From the NCBI GenBank assembly GCA_964615375.1, contig CAZTOW010000096.1, positions 1-12,651 of the forward strand: a DNA stretch of 12,651 bases, read 5' to 3'. Numbering within the stretch: position 1 is the first letter of the stretch; every line of letters starts with the position of its first letter. The translations under genes were made by a program, and so were the position numbers. Below are positions 6,002-12,651 of the stretch, piece by piece. The stretch is from CAZKWG01 sp964615375 (GTDB lineage Bacteria; Myxococcota_A; UBA796; CAZKWG01). The notes under the pieces are model-generated. The model ran no database searches and was not told where the DNA came from. It saw nothing but the letters and a program-made list of their open reading frames with translations.

Positions 6002-8320
6002 CTACTTCGCCGAGCCCGGCAGCACGGGGGCTTTGCCGAATTCGCTCGGACCCGCGGGCTTCAGGGCGGGGATGGTGACGCTCGAGGTGATGGGCTCGAC
6101 CCTCCACGCCAGCCCGTAGCCCGACACCACGTCCGGCGCACCCCAGATGCGCGAGAAGACCTGATAAAAGTTGTAGTAGTAGTTCTGCGCGTAGTCGAAG
6201 GTGTAGGTGGTCGGGTCCACCACCGCCCAGCGGAAGCCGTCGGCGATGAGCCGGTCCACGTCCTCCGGCGTGACGATGCCGACCTCGGACTCGTTCTCGC
6301 TCACCACCGCCAGGGTCTGCAGCAGGCTGTTGGCCTGGATGTAGTCCTCGTAGCCGACCGGCCGGTGGCTCGCGATGTGGGCGCCGAGGCCGTAGAGGAT
6401 GGGGAGCTGGTGGTAGACCTGAAACCAGAGGTGGTGTCGCCCGGCCGGATCCTGGCCCAGCACCGGCGTGGTGATGATGGGGCCGTCCAGCGACTCGTAG
6501 AGGGCCCGGTTGTAGGTCTCCGGCGCCCGGCCCATGATCGGCACGAAGGCGTTGCGCAGGTCGATGTCGGCCAGCACGGAGAAGCAGCCGGCGATGAGGA
6601 TCGCGGTCCGGCCCCGCCGCCAGAGCCCGGCCAGCCGGTCGAGGTGCAGGGCGGCCAGGACCAGCAGCGGCACCATGAAGATGAGCGCCATGCGGCCCGG
6701 CCACCACAGGCGGTTGAAGAAGGGGAAGTGATCGTAGAGCAGCAGGTAGGGCAGCCGGAGCTCGTAAGGATCCCCGTCGTAGCCCTTGAGGTAGGGCCCC
6801 AGCGTCAGCACGTACCCGGTGAGCAGGACCGCGATCCAGCGCCCCCGCGGGATCCCCCGGAAGAGCATCCCGCCCAGGCCCAGCGCCAGCACGCCCGCGG
6901 CGACCCGGTGATCGTCGGGCTCCAGGAAGGGGTGGAGGAAGGGCCAGCCCGGCCAGTGCGAGTGGCGGATGGCCGAATTCAGGCCGAATTCGCCGCGCCC
7001 CAGCTCGCCGTAGTTCATCCACTCCTCGAGCGCGCGCTGCGTGCCCGGCAGGTACTTGAAGTGCTCCGCCAGGGAGACGATGTAGGGCGAGCACAGCAGG
7101 ATGGTCACGAGGGCGGCCAGCCCCAGGCGTCGGAAGCGCGCCACGTCCCAGCGCGGCATCTCGAAGGCCCAGATCGGCGTGGCCGCCAGGATGAGGAAGA
7201 GCCCGTTGTACCAGTAGACCAGGTGGGTGAGCGCGACCATGACCCCGGTCGCCACCGCCAGTCTCCAGGTGCCGAGCCCGCGCGCCAGGCGCTCCAGCCC
7301 GGCGAAGCCGAGGATCCAGAAGACCAGCAGCGTCTGGGAGAGGCGCCCGTCGCGCAGCTCGAAGCCGAAGAAGTTGGAGCTGACGAAGCCGATCCCCACC
7401 AGCACCGAGGCGATGCGGCTCGCGCCCGCCGAGCGCCCCAGCACGTACATCGCCAGCGCCGAGCTCCACACCGTGAAGAGCGCGAAGGCGTTGTAGCCCA
7501 GGGTCGGCCCGAAGATGGACATCATCGGCGCGCCGATCACGCCGTCCAGCAGGTTGTACTGACCGACCGGGCGCTGCCCCACGGGGAAGAAGGTCCAGTT
7601 CCCGTCGAAGGGGTTCAGGCCCTGGGCGATGGCGAAGCCGGTCCACCAGTAGGCCCAGGCGGTGCCCGTCCAGTCCGGGTTCTCGCCGCCGCCGATCAGG
7701 TACTCCCGCGGCCCCAGCACCCAGGCGGGGGCCGTGACCCAGAAGGCACCGATGAGCAGGATCAAAGCCACCAGCCCCTCGGTCTGCCAGCGGCGCGTGT
7801 GCACCCAGCTCTGGAGCTGGCTCACCGTGTCCGAGGGCCAGGCGCGGAGCTCCAGGCTGGCCTGGACGGCCCAGGCCCGGTAGGCGGCGCGGTGCTCCTC
7901 GAGGCGAGGCCCCCAGTCATAGGTGTACTGGAGGCGCTTGTGCTCCAGCCAGGGGTCGAGCTTCGGGCGAACTCTGGAGATCAGCGGATCCAGCCACACC
8001 AGGAGCGTCCCCAGCAGGGGAGCGAGGGTGAGGCCGATCTTCTCCCGCTGGGGTGCGCTCGCCTCCCAGGCCCGCCCGAGCGCGGCCCGACCCTCCTGCG
8101 CCGCCTGCCCGAGCCCGCGTCGGGCCCAGGCGAAGACCAGGCCCAGGACCTCGCCCGCGGACGACCACATGATGCGCACGATGGGCGACAGGATCCGCTC
8201 GAGGGTGGCCAGCGGGCGCTCGTTCCGAAGGCGCCGGCGCAGCGAGCGATAGAGCGAGCCCAGGTCGCGATCCAGGATCGCGTTCGTCCAGCGCTGCTGC
8301 TGATCTTGAACCTGACCCAC
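6002..8320 (-). CDS. Polytopic GT-C-like membrane protein with N-terminal extension, first paralogue
   Basis: A 772-residue membrane protein paralogous to its downstream neighbour over nearly the whole length. Shared motifs include GGGENPDWTGT (210-220) just after a membrane helix (about 181-201), GLNPFDGNWTFFPVG, QYNLLD, FGPTLGYNA, SSALAM, GRLSQ, FGLN.AI, PDDHR, LPYLLLYD, RLWWPGR, LAALHLDRL and GLGAHIASHRPVGYEDYI. The acidic loop after the helix (E213, D216) suggests a GT-C fold, hence possibly lipid-linked sugar transfer on the periplasmic side. It differs from the paralogue by about 165 extra N-terminal residues, rich in Arg, Leu and Trp with one weakly hydrophobic stretch (97-110), for which I see no known domain. 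The start is GTG 8320 after GGAAGGGA at about 9 nt. It lies 107 bp after priA. YfhO-like or other GT39-type membrane proteins are alternatives. Confidence 0.85.
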   Translation of the reverse strand: MGQVQDQQQRWTNAILDRDLGSLYRSLRRRLRNERPLATLERILSPIVRIMWSSAGEVLGLVFAWARRGLGQAAQEGRAALGRAWEASAPQREKIGLTLAPLLGTLLVWLDPLISRVRPKLDPWLEHKRLQYTYDWGPRLEEHRAAYRAWAVQASLELRAWPSDTVSQLQSWVHTRRWQTEGLVALILLIGAFWVTAPAWVLGPREYLIGGGENPDWTGTAWAYWWTGFAIAQGLNPFDGNWTFFPVGQRPVGQYNLLDGVIGAPMMSIFGPTLGYNAFALFTVWSSALAMYVLGRSAGASRIASVLVGIGFVSSNFFGFELRDGRLSQTLLVFWILGFAGLERLARGLGTWRLAVATGVMVALTHLVYWYNGLFLILAATPIWAFEMPRWDVARFRRLGLAALVTILLCSPYIVSLAEHFKYLPGTQRALEEWMNYGELGRGEFGLNSAIRHSHWPGWPFLHPFLEPDDHRVAAGVLALGLGGMLFRGIPRGRWIAVLLTGYVLTLGPYLKGYDGDPYELRLPYLLLYDHFPFFNRLWWPGRMALIFMVPLLVLAALHLDRLAGLWRRGRTAILIAGCFSVLADIDLRNAFVPIMGRAPETYNRALYESLDGPIITTPVLGQDPAGRHHLWFQVYHQLPILYGLGAHIASHRPVGYEDYIQANSLLQTLAVVSENESEVGIVTPEDVDRLIADGFRWAVVDPTTYTFDYAQNYYYNFYQVFSRIWGAPDVVSGYGLAWRVEPITSSVTIPALKPAGPSEFGKAPVLPGSAK

Positions 8321-8398
8321 CGGAGCTCGTCCCTTCCGCCCCCAGGTGGGGCCGGATCACTGAACAAGCATACTGGTTTCGGCTCGGAGGGATCGGGG

Positions 8399-8412
8399 CG
8401 CTTCGTAAAGCG
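8399..8412 (-). other. Small hairpin between priA and the first membrane-protein gene
   Basis: CGCTT-TACG-AAGCG on the minus strand forms a 5-bp stem with a 4-nt loop, 16 bp past the priA stop. There is no T-run, so I do not call it a terminator. It lies inside the 107-bp gap between priA and the first membrane-protein gene, where no convincing promoter was seen either. Confidence 0.2.
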
Positions 8413-8427
8413 TCCTCTGCACGCAGG

Positions 8428-10953
8428 CTATAGGAGGCTCCTCGGATCGACGTCGACGACCACGCGGGCGCCCGAGCGGCCGGGCTCGAAGAGCCGGGAG
8501 CGGACCCGCTGCAGCCAGGCGCGGAGCTGGCCCGTGTCCCGCCCGCGAATCAGGATCTGGAAGCGCCAGCGGCCGACCAGCCGGGGCATGGCCGCCGCCT
8601 CCGGCCCGAGGATGTCCACGCGGTGCCCCTTCGGGTCGCCCTCCCGGCGGAGCGCGCCCGCCAGCTCGCGCGCCACGTTGAGGGTCTGGTCGCGCGCGGC
8701 GCCCTCCACGCGGATCAGCACGAGGCGGGTAAACGGCGGGTAGGCCAGGACGCGCCGCTGCCGCGCCTCCTCGGCGTAGAAGGCGTCGGGGTCGATCTCC
8801 CCGCCCTGGGTGAGCAGGCGGAAGACGAAGTGGTCGGCGTGCCGGGTCTGGACGAGCACCCGGCCCGGCGTCTGCCCGCGCCCGGCGCGCCCGGCGAGCT
8901 GGGTGACCAGGGAGAAGGTGCGCTCTCCGCTGCGGAAGTCGGGGAGCATGAGGATGTGGTCCACGCCTACCACCGCGGCGACGTGGACGTCGGGGAAGTC
9001 GTGCCCCTTGGCCACGAGCTGCGTGCCCACCAGCAGCCGCACCCGGCCGGAGCGGAAGTCGGACAGGATGCGGTGGTGCGCCCCGCGGGTGGAGGTTGCG
9101 TCGGCGTCCATGCGGGCGACGCCGATGCCGGGGAAGGCCGCGACCAGGGCCTCCTCCACCCGCTCCGTGCCGTGCCCCAGCACCTCGAAGGGCGAGGCGC
9201 ACAGCGGACAGCTCTCGGAGAAGGGCTGGAAGAAGCCGCAGTAGTGGCAGGTCAGGCGGCGCCGGGCCTGGTGGTAGACCATGGCCACGCCGCAGGAGGG
9301 GCAGGCGTAGTGCGCGCCGCAGCCAGGGCACTCCACCACGGGCGCGTAGCCGCGGCGGTTGTAGAGCACGATGGCCTTGCCGCCCGCCTCGAAGGCCTCG
9401 CCCAGCGCGGAGAGCAGCTCGGGCGCCAGCGCGAGATCCGGCGGTCGCCCGCGCAGATCCACGAGCTCGATGCGCGGGACCGCCCGGGGGGTGGCCCGCC
9501 GCGTGAGGCGTAGGCGCCCGTAGCGCCCGGCCTCGGCGTTCTGCCAGGTCTCCAGGCTGGGGGTGGCGCTGCCCAGCACCACCGGGCAGCGGTGCTGCCG
9601 ACCCAGGACCACGGCGAGGTCCCGGGCGTGGTAGCGCACGCCGTCGTCCTGCTTGTAGGAGTCGTCGTGCTCCTCGTCGACCACGATGAGGCCGAGCTGG
9701 CGGAAGGGGCTGAACAGCGCCGAGCGCGCGCCCACGGCGATGGTGGCCTCTCCCGCCCGGATCCGTCGCCACTCCCGCAGCCGCGCCAGCGGGGCGAGCC
9801 CCGAGTGCAGCACGGCGACCTGATCCCCGAATCGGGCCCGGAAGCGCGCGCAGAGCTGCGGGGTCAGCGCGATCTCCGGCACCAGCACCAGCACCTGGCG
9901 CTCCCGCTCCAGCACGGCCGCCGCGGCGCGCAGGTAGACCTCGGTCTTGCCCGAGCCGGTCACCCCGTGCAGCATCCAGGTCCGGGGCTCCGGCCCGCAG
10001 ATGGCCTCGAAGGCGGCCTCCTGCTCTTCGTTGAGCGTGGGCGCCTCGGCGTGGGGCTCGTCCAGCATCGCGTCCAGGAAGGGGTCGCGGTCCTCGCGCA
10101 TGCTGCGTTGCAGCACGCCCTTCTCCAACAGGCGGGCGATGGCGGGCCGGGCGCCGGGGCCCTCCAGGTCCACGAGCTCGGAGAGGTCCAGGCTCCCGCC
10201 GGCCTCCACGAGGCGGGCCAGGACGCCGCGCATGCGCGCGCCGCCCCCGGTGGGGATCTCGTCGGCGGGCACGGCCAGGCTGAGCACCGGCACCTGGCCG
10301 CCGGGGTCGCGGATCTCCTCCTCCTCGGCGCGGATCAGCCCGGCGCGCAGCAGGCTCTCCACGACGCGATCGACGCGATCGGCCTCGATCTCCCCGTGCA
10401 GGGCGCGGGCCAGGGCGCGGCGGGTGCGGCCGGGTCGGAGCACCACCTCTCGCAGGACCGAGCCGTGATCCTGGCTGAGCGCGGGCCCGGCGGCGCGACC
10501 GGCGCGCAGGGCCGATCCGGGATCGGCGGCCTCCGCGGCGAGGGCGTCGATCCCGGCCTGCGCGGGGTGGTACACGCGGCGCGAGACCCCCTTGTAGGCG
10601 CCGGGCAGGGCGGTGGAGATGACCTCCCCCAGGCCGGCGAGGTAATAGTCGGCGATCCAGCGGAAGAAGGGGAGCTGGTCCTCGCTGAAGACCGGCTCCG
10701 GGTCCAGCAGACGCGCCACGGTCTTGAGCTCGGGCAGCTCGGTCGTCAGCGGGTGCCCGACGACGTAGGCCGTGATCTGGCGCGACCCGAAGGGCACGAC
10801 CACGGCGTGGCCCACGCGCGGCGCGAGGCCGGCGGGGAGCGCGTAGGTGAAGGTCCCGTCCACGGGGAGCGCGACCGCCACCTCGACGAGCGGCCCATGC
10901 TCGCGGGTCGGGGCCTCGGGGGCCTCAGGTCGCAGCTCAGGGGCGAGGTCCAT
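8428..10953 (-). CDS. priA: Primosomal protein N', replication-restart helicase PriA
   Basis: An 841-residue PriA, the 3'-5' superfamily 2 helicase that recognises stalled forks and reloads the replicative helicase. In order there is an N-terminal 3'-end-binding domain (about 22-120, VEVAVALPVDGTFTYALP then GHAVVVPFGSR), a winged-helix and variable region (about 130-300), the helicase core with Walker A GVTGSGKT (330-337) and DEEH box (426-429), and a zinc region with all eight cysteines (542, 545, 551, 554, 569, 572, 582, 585). QLVAKGHDFPDV and GRAGRG (688-693) follow. It is about 110 residues longer than E. coli PriA (732), partly from a ~20-residue acidic, proline-rich N-terminal lead and a longer variable region. 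ATG 10953 has GAGGAGGAGGA immediately upstream. It lies 75 bp after the dksA-family gene on the same strand with no clear terminator between. Confidence 0.97.
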   Translation of the reverse strand: MDLAPELRPEAPEAPTREHGPLVEVAVALPVDGTFTYALPAGLAPRVGHAVVVPFGSRQITAYVVGHPLTTELPELKTVARLLDPEPVFSEDQLPFFRWIADYYLAGLGEVISTALPGAYKGVSRRVYHPAQAGIDALAAEAADPGSALRAGRAAGPALSQDHGSVLREVVLRPGRTRRALARALHGEIEADRVDRVVESLLRAGLIRAEEEEIRDPGGQVPVLSLAVPADEIPTGGGARMRGVLARLVEAGGSLDLSELVDLEGPGARPAIARLLEKGVLQRSMREDRDPFLDAMLDEPHAEAPTLNEEQEAAFEAICGPEPRTWMLHGVTGSGKTEVYLRAAAAVLERERQVLVLVPEIALTPQLCARFRARFGDQVAVLHSGLAPLARLREWRRIRAGEATIAVGARSALFSPFRQLGLIVVDEEHDDSYKQDDGVRYHARDLAVVLGRQHRCPVVLGSATPSLETWQNAEAGRYGRLRLTRRATPRAVPRIELVDLRGRPPDLALAPELLSALGEAFEAGGKAIVLYNRRGYAPVVECPGCGAHYACPSCGVAMVYHQARRRLTCHYCGFFQPFSESCPLCASPFEVLGHGTERVEEALVAAFPGIGVARMDADATSTRGAHHRILSDFRSGRVRLLVGTQLVAKGHDFPDVHVAAVVGVDHILMLPDFRSGERTFSLVTQLAGRAGRGQTPGRVLVQTRHADHFVFRLLTQGGEIDPDAFYAEEARQRRVLAYPPFTRLVLIRVEGAARDQTLNVARELAGALRREGDPKGHRVDILGPEAAAMPRLVGRWRFQILIRGRDTGQLRAWLQRVRSRLFEPGRSGARVVVDVDPRSLL

Positions 10954-11028
10954 TCCTCCTCCTCGCCCCTCCTCTATCTGCGACCGCGGGACCCGTCCCG
11001 AGCACAGGCCAGAATCTGTCCGCCGGCC

Positions 11029-11394
11029 TCAGAACGAGCGGCTGCGGCGCTCGAGCTGCTCGGCCTCGGTCTTGCAGTCGATGCAGTGCGTGGCCACCGG
11101 GCGGGCGATCAGGCGCTTCTCGGAGATCTCCTCGCCGCAGGACACGCAGACGCCGTACTCGCCGTCCTCGATGCGCTGCAGCGCCTCCTTGATCTTGCGG
11201 ATCAGGACGCGCTCGCGGTCGCGGATGCGGAGCTGGAAGTCGCGGTTGGACTCCATGGACGCAAGGTCCAGCGCGTCTGCCGGGTTCTCCTTGTCGTCGG
11301 TGAGATCGCCGAGCGTCGCGCCCGCCTCGCGGAGCAGGGCGTTCAGGCGCTCCTGGAGCAGCTTGCGGAAGAATTCGACCCGATCGGCTTCCAT
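11029..11394 (-). CDS. dksA: DksA/TraR-family RNA polymerase-binding regulator
   Basis: A 121-residue DksA-type protein that enters the RNA polymerase secondary channel and, with ppGpp, adjusts rRNA and stress transcription. It has an N-terminal coiled coil. The tip motif DxxDxA is present as D40-A-L-D43-L-A45, the residues needed for DksA activity in E. coli. A four-cysteine zinc finger follows (C83, C86, C104, C107; CxxC-17-CxxC), then a charged C-terminal helix. It is shorter than E. coli DksA (151), mostly at the N-terminus. ATG 11394 was chosen because GAGGA lies 4 nt upstream and the coiled coil starts here; the frame extends 39 codons further up to 11511 without family similarity. It is divergent from the outer-membrane protein gene and probably leads the unit into priA. 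Confidence 0.92.
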   Translation of the reverse strand: MEADRVEFFRKLLQERLNALLREAGATLGDLTDDKENPADALDLASMESNRDFQLRIRDRERVLIRKIKEALQRIEDGEYGVCVSCGEEISEKRLIARPVATHCIDCKTEAEQLERRSRSF

Positions 11395-11460
11395 GGGTTC
11401 CTCGGACCTGAAGAGGGGTCTCTGTCGCTGGGGCTCCAGGAGGGGCGCCCCGAGGCAGCC

Positions 11461-11489
11461 TTGCTCTCTAACGAAGCGCTGCATATTAG
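11461..11489 (+). promoter_or_regulatory. Promoter candidate for the outer-membrane protein gene
   Basis: TTGCTC (11461-11466), a 17-bp spacer and TATTAG (11484-11489) point right, with a predicted start about 50 bp before TTG 11546. The -10 shares the ATATTA patch with the leftward dksA promoter candidate, so the two would compete for polymerase. Confidence 0.25.
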
Positions 11490-11511
11490 ACAACGGTTCG
11501 GCTGCGCGCAA
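11483..11511 (-). promoter_or_regulatory. Promoter candidate for the dksA-family gene
   Basis: On the minus strand TTGCGC (11511-11506), a 17-bp spacer and TAATAT (11488-11483) lie about 90 bp upstream of ATG 11394. The -10 matches at four of six and the -35 at three of six positions. This is the only AT-rich patch in the divergent region. Confidence 0.4.
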
Positions 11512-11545
11512 TCATCCCGTGAGCCTCGACGAGAGGATCCGCCTG

Positions 11546-12517
11546 TTGACCGCTTCGTCTCCATCGAGGTCGCCCTACGGCTCACGGCTCGCGCGCGCGG
11601 CGCTCCCGGCGCTCCTGACGCTGCTGCCCGTCGGCCGGGCGCTCGGCGCGGACGTCGTCACGGCGGACACGCTGGGCGCGGGGGGCGTGGTCGCGGGCGA
11701 CCCGGACGCGATTGGATCGCTGCTCTCGGCCCCGGCGCTCCAGGCTCTGGCCCCGCGCTACGACGTGGTCCTGGGCGCGCGCCTCGCCGGCACCGACGAC
11801 CTCCTCCTGCAGGGCCTGGCGCGGGACTCGCGCACGGGCCCGGTCTCCCTGAGCCTCGCCTACCTGCGCCACACGGCGAGCCCCCCGCCGGATGGCGCCG
11901 ACCTCCCCGGCTGGCGTCTCCCCGACGAGGACCTGGAGAACCCCATCCAGCAGAGCGCCGTCCTCGTCGGCGCCGCGGCCCCCCTCCTCGAGGGCCGGCT
12001 CGCGCTGGGCGTCTCGACCGCCCGCTACGCCGACGACTCGGCCTACACCGACCCGGAGACGACCTGGGAAGCTGGCCTCGGCGTCTCCGGCCGCCCCGTC
12101 GGCCCTCTCACGCTCTCGCTCGGCGCCCACCACCTCCTGGACCTCTTCCGCGACGGCGACACCGACCACCCGCTCACCACCACCGCCGGCATCGGCCTGC
12201 GCTCCGAGCTCGGCGGCCTCTTCGGCCAGGCCGAGCTCTCTCTCCACGACCCGGCGACCTCCCTGCCCTTCGGCTGGCGCGCCGGCGGCGAGCTCATCCT
12301 CGCCCAGGGCACCCTGCCCCTCCGCCTCGGCCTGCGCCACGACCCCGATCCCGACACCACCTACCTCTGCGCCGGCATCGGCATCTCCGCCCCCGTCGCC
12401 ACCATCGACTACGCCCTCCTCCGCGACATCGGCCCCAACGGCGGCGCCTCCGATCAGACCGGCGCCCTGACCTGGCACTCCCTCTCGATCCGCGTCCTCG
12501 TCCCCGACGCCGAGTAG
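11546..12517 (+). CDS. Putative secreted outer-membrane beta-barrel protein
   Basis: I do not recognise a named family. About 323 residues with an N-terminal signal peptide: basic residues (SRSPYGSRLAR), a hydrophobic core (AALPALLTLLPV) and likely cleavage after RALGA. The mature part alternates short amphipathic strands with turns, for example YDVVLGARLAG, PVSLSLAYLRH, GRLALGVSTARY, PLTLSLGAHHLLDLF, TAGIGLRSELG and LPLRLGLRHD. This is the pattern of a transmembrane beta-barrel. The early AGDPDAIGSLLSAPALQALAP resembles the NPA.L segment of FadL/PorV-like barrels. It does not end in the usual aromatic residue. The start is uncertain: TTG 11546 has GAGAGG at good spacing and a signal peptide of normal size, while GTG 11519 in the same frame lacks a ribosome-binding site. 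The frame stays open upstream to 10847 but there overlaps dksA and priA. Confidence 0.65.
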   Translation: MTASSPSRSPYGSRLARAALPALLTLLPVGRALGADVVTADTLGAGGVVAGDPDAIGSLLSAPALQALAPRYDVVLGARLAGTDDLLLQGLARDSRTGPVSLSLAYLRHTASPPPDGADLPGWRLPDEDLENPIQQSAVLVGAAAPLLEGRLALGVSTARYADDSAYTDPETTWEAGLGVSGRPVGPLTLSLGAHHLLDLFRDGDTDHPLTTTAGIGLRSELGGLFGQAELSLHDPATSLPFGWRAGGELILAQGTLPLRLGLRHDPDPDTTYLCAGIGISAPVATIDYALLRDIGPNGGASDQTGALTWHSLSIRVLVPDAE

Positions 12518-12522
12518 CCCTC

Positions 12523-12573
12523 GAGACAGGATCTGGGGGCCGCGATTTGTCTGGGCCGGAGACAGGATCCGGG
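12523..12573 (+). repeat. Short direct repeat after the outer-membrane protein gene
   Basis: GAGACAGGATCTGGG (12523-12537) recurs as GAGACAGGATCCGGG (12559-12573), with one mismatch in 15 and a 36-bp period. A degraded third copy (GAGACCAGTCCGGG) starts at 12599. The second copy lies in a small inverted repeat CCGGA-7-TCCGG (12556-12572). The remaining DNA to the window end shows no gene I can support. Confidence 0.5.
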
Positions 12574-12651
12574 TTCCCCGACGGCGGCTGGGGCTTCGGA
12601 GACCAGTCCGGGCCGGGGGCCGACCGGGTTGGAGGGGGCCCACGGGGCACC

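Noticed and set aside
4001..8320. The two similar membrane-protein genes as fragments of one broken gene
   Set aside because: Each has its own complete set of motifs from the first shared helix to the C-terminal domain, so they are tandem paralogues, not halves.
4493..8743. A 1416-codon plus-strand open frame opposite the two membrane-protein genes and the end of priA
   Set aside because: It is rich in Arg, Gly, Pro, Gln, Glu and His without recognisable domains and lies antisense to well-supported genes. In high-GC DNA the strong codon bias of the sense genes keeps antisense frames free of stops.
10985..11015. CGGGAC/GTCCCG palindrome between dksA and priA as a terminator
   Set aside because: The loop is only 2 nt and there is no T-run, so it is better explained as chance in GC-rich DNA.
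11395..11511. 39-residue N-terminal extension of the DksA-family protein
   Set aside because: ATG 11394 has GAGGA at ideal spacing, and the extension overlaps the only promoter-like boxes and has no coiled-coil character.
10847..11545. Upstream extension of the outer-membrane protein frame
   Set aside because: The extension is antisense to dksA and the start of priA, and the signal peptide begins only near 11546.

Overview
The window is very GC-rich with strongly G/C-ending codons. Its gene set suggests a Gram-negative bacterium of the Myxococcota or a related deltaproteobacterial lineage. The reasons are an MglA-type small GTPase, an HU domain joined to a helical C-terminal domain I associate from memory with Myxococcota and Acidobacteria, a short DksA-family regulator and an outer-membrane barrel protein. 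The phylum is inferred from gene content only. No rRNA, tRNA, CRISPR array, transposase or integrase is visible, so this looks like chromosomal backbone with several unusual lineage-specific genes.

Layout. Bases 1-403 hold no convincing complete gene, only a short open frame running in from the left edge and an AT-richer stretch. Next comes a leftward two-gene unit: an MglA-like GTPase (986-1591) followed 18 bp later by an HU-like protein (404-967), with a nested stem-loop 5 bases past the HU stop. A 331-bp AT-richer region (1592-1922) separates it from a rightward pair: an RlmI-type rRNA methyltransferase (1923-3158) and a zinc-dependent aspartoacylase/succinylglutamate desuccinylase-family enzyme (3185-4126). 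The region carries a good sigma70-like promoter embedded in a cluster of TGACA/TGTCA pentamers.

From 11394 down to 4001 all genes point left: dksA-family regulator, priA helicase, then two tandem paralogous polytopic membrane proteins that resemble GT-C glycosyltransferases. The two paralogues abut exactly (TAG then GTG). The last one runs 126 bp into the 3' end of the convergent aspartoacylase-family gene, so both proteins are encoded there on opposite strands. Rightward from about 11546 is a putative secreted outer-membrane beta-barrel protein, divergent from dksA across a short intergenic region with back-to-back promoter candidates. The last 134 bp are non-coding as far as I can tell and hold a short direct repeat.

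Functionally, dksA and priA are housekeeping (stringent control; replication restart). The methyltransferase is a ribosome-modification enzyme. The less ordinary content is the MglA-like/HU-fusion pair without a visible MglB partner, and the duplicated GT-C-like pair, which probably acts in envelope glycan or lipid glycosylation by fold analogy only.
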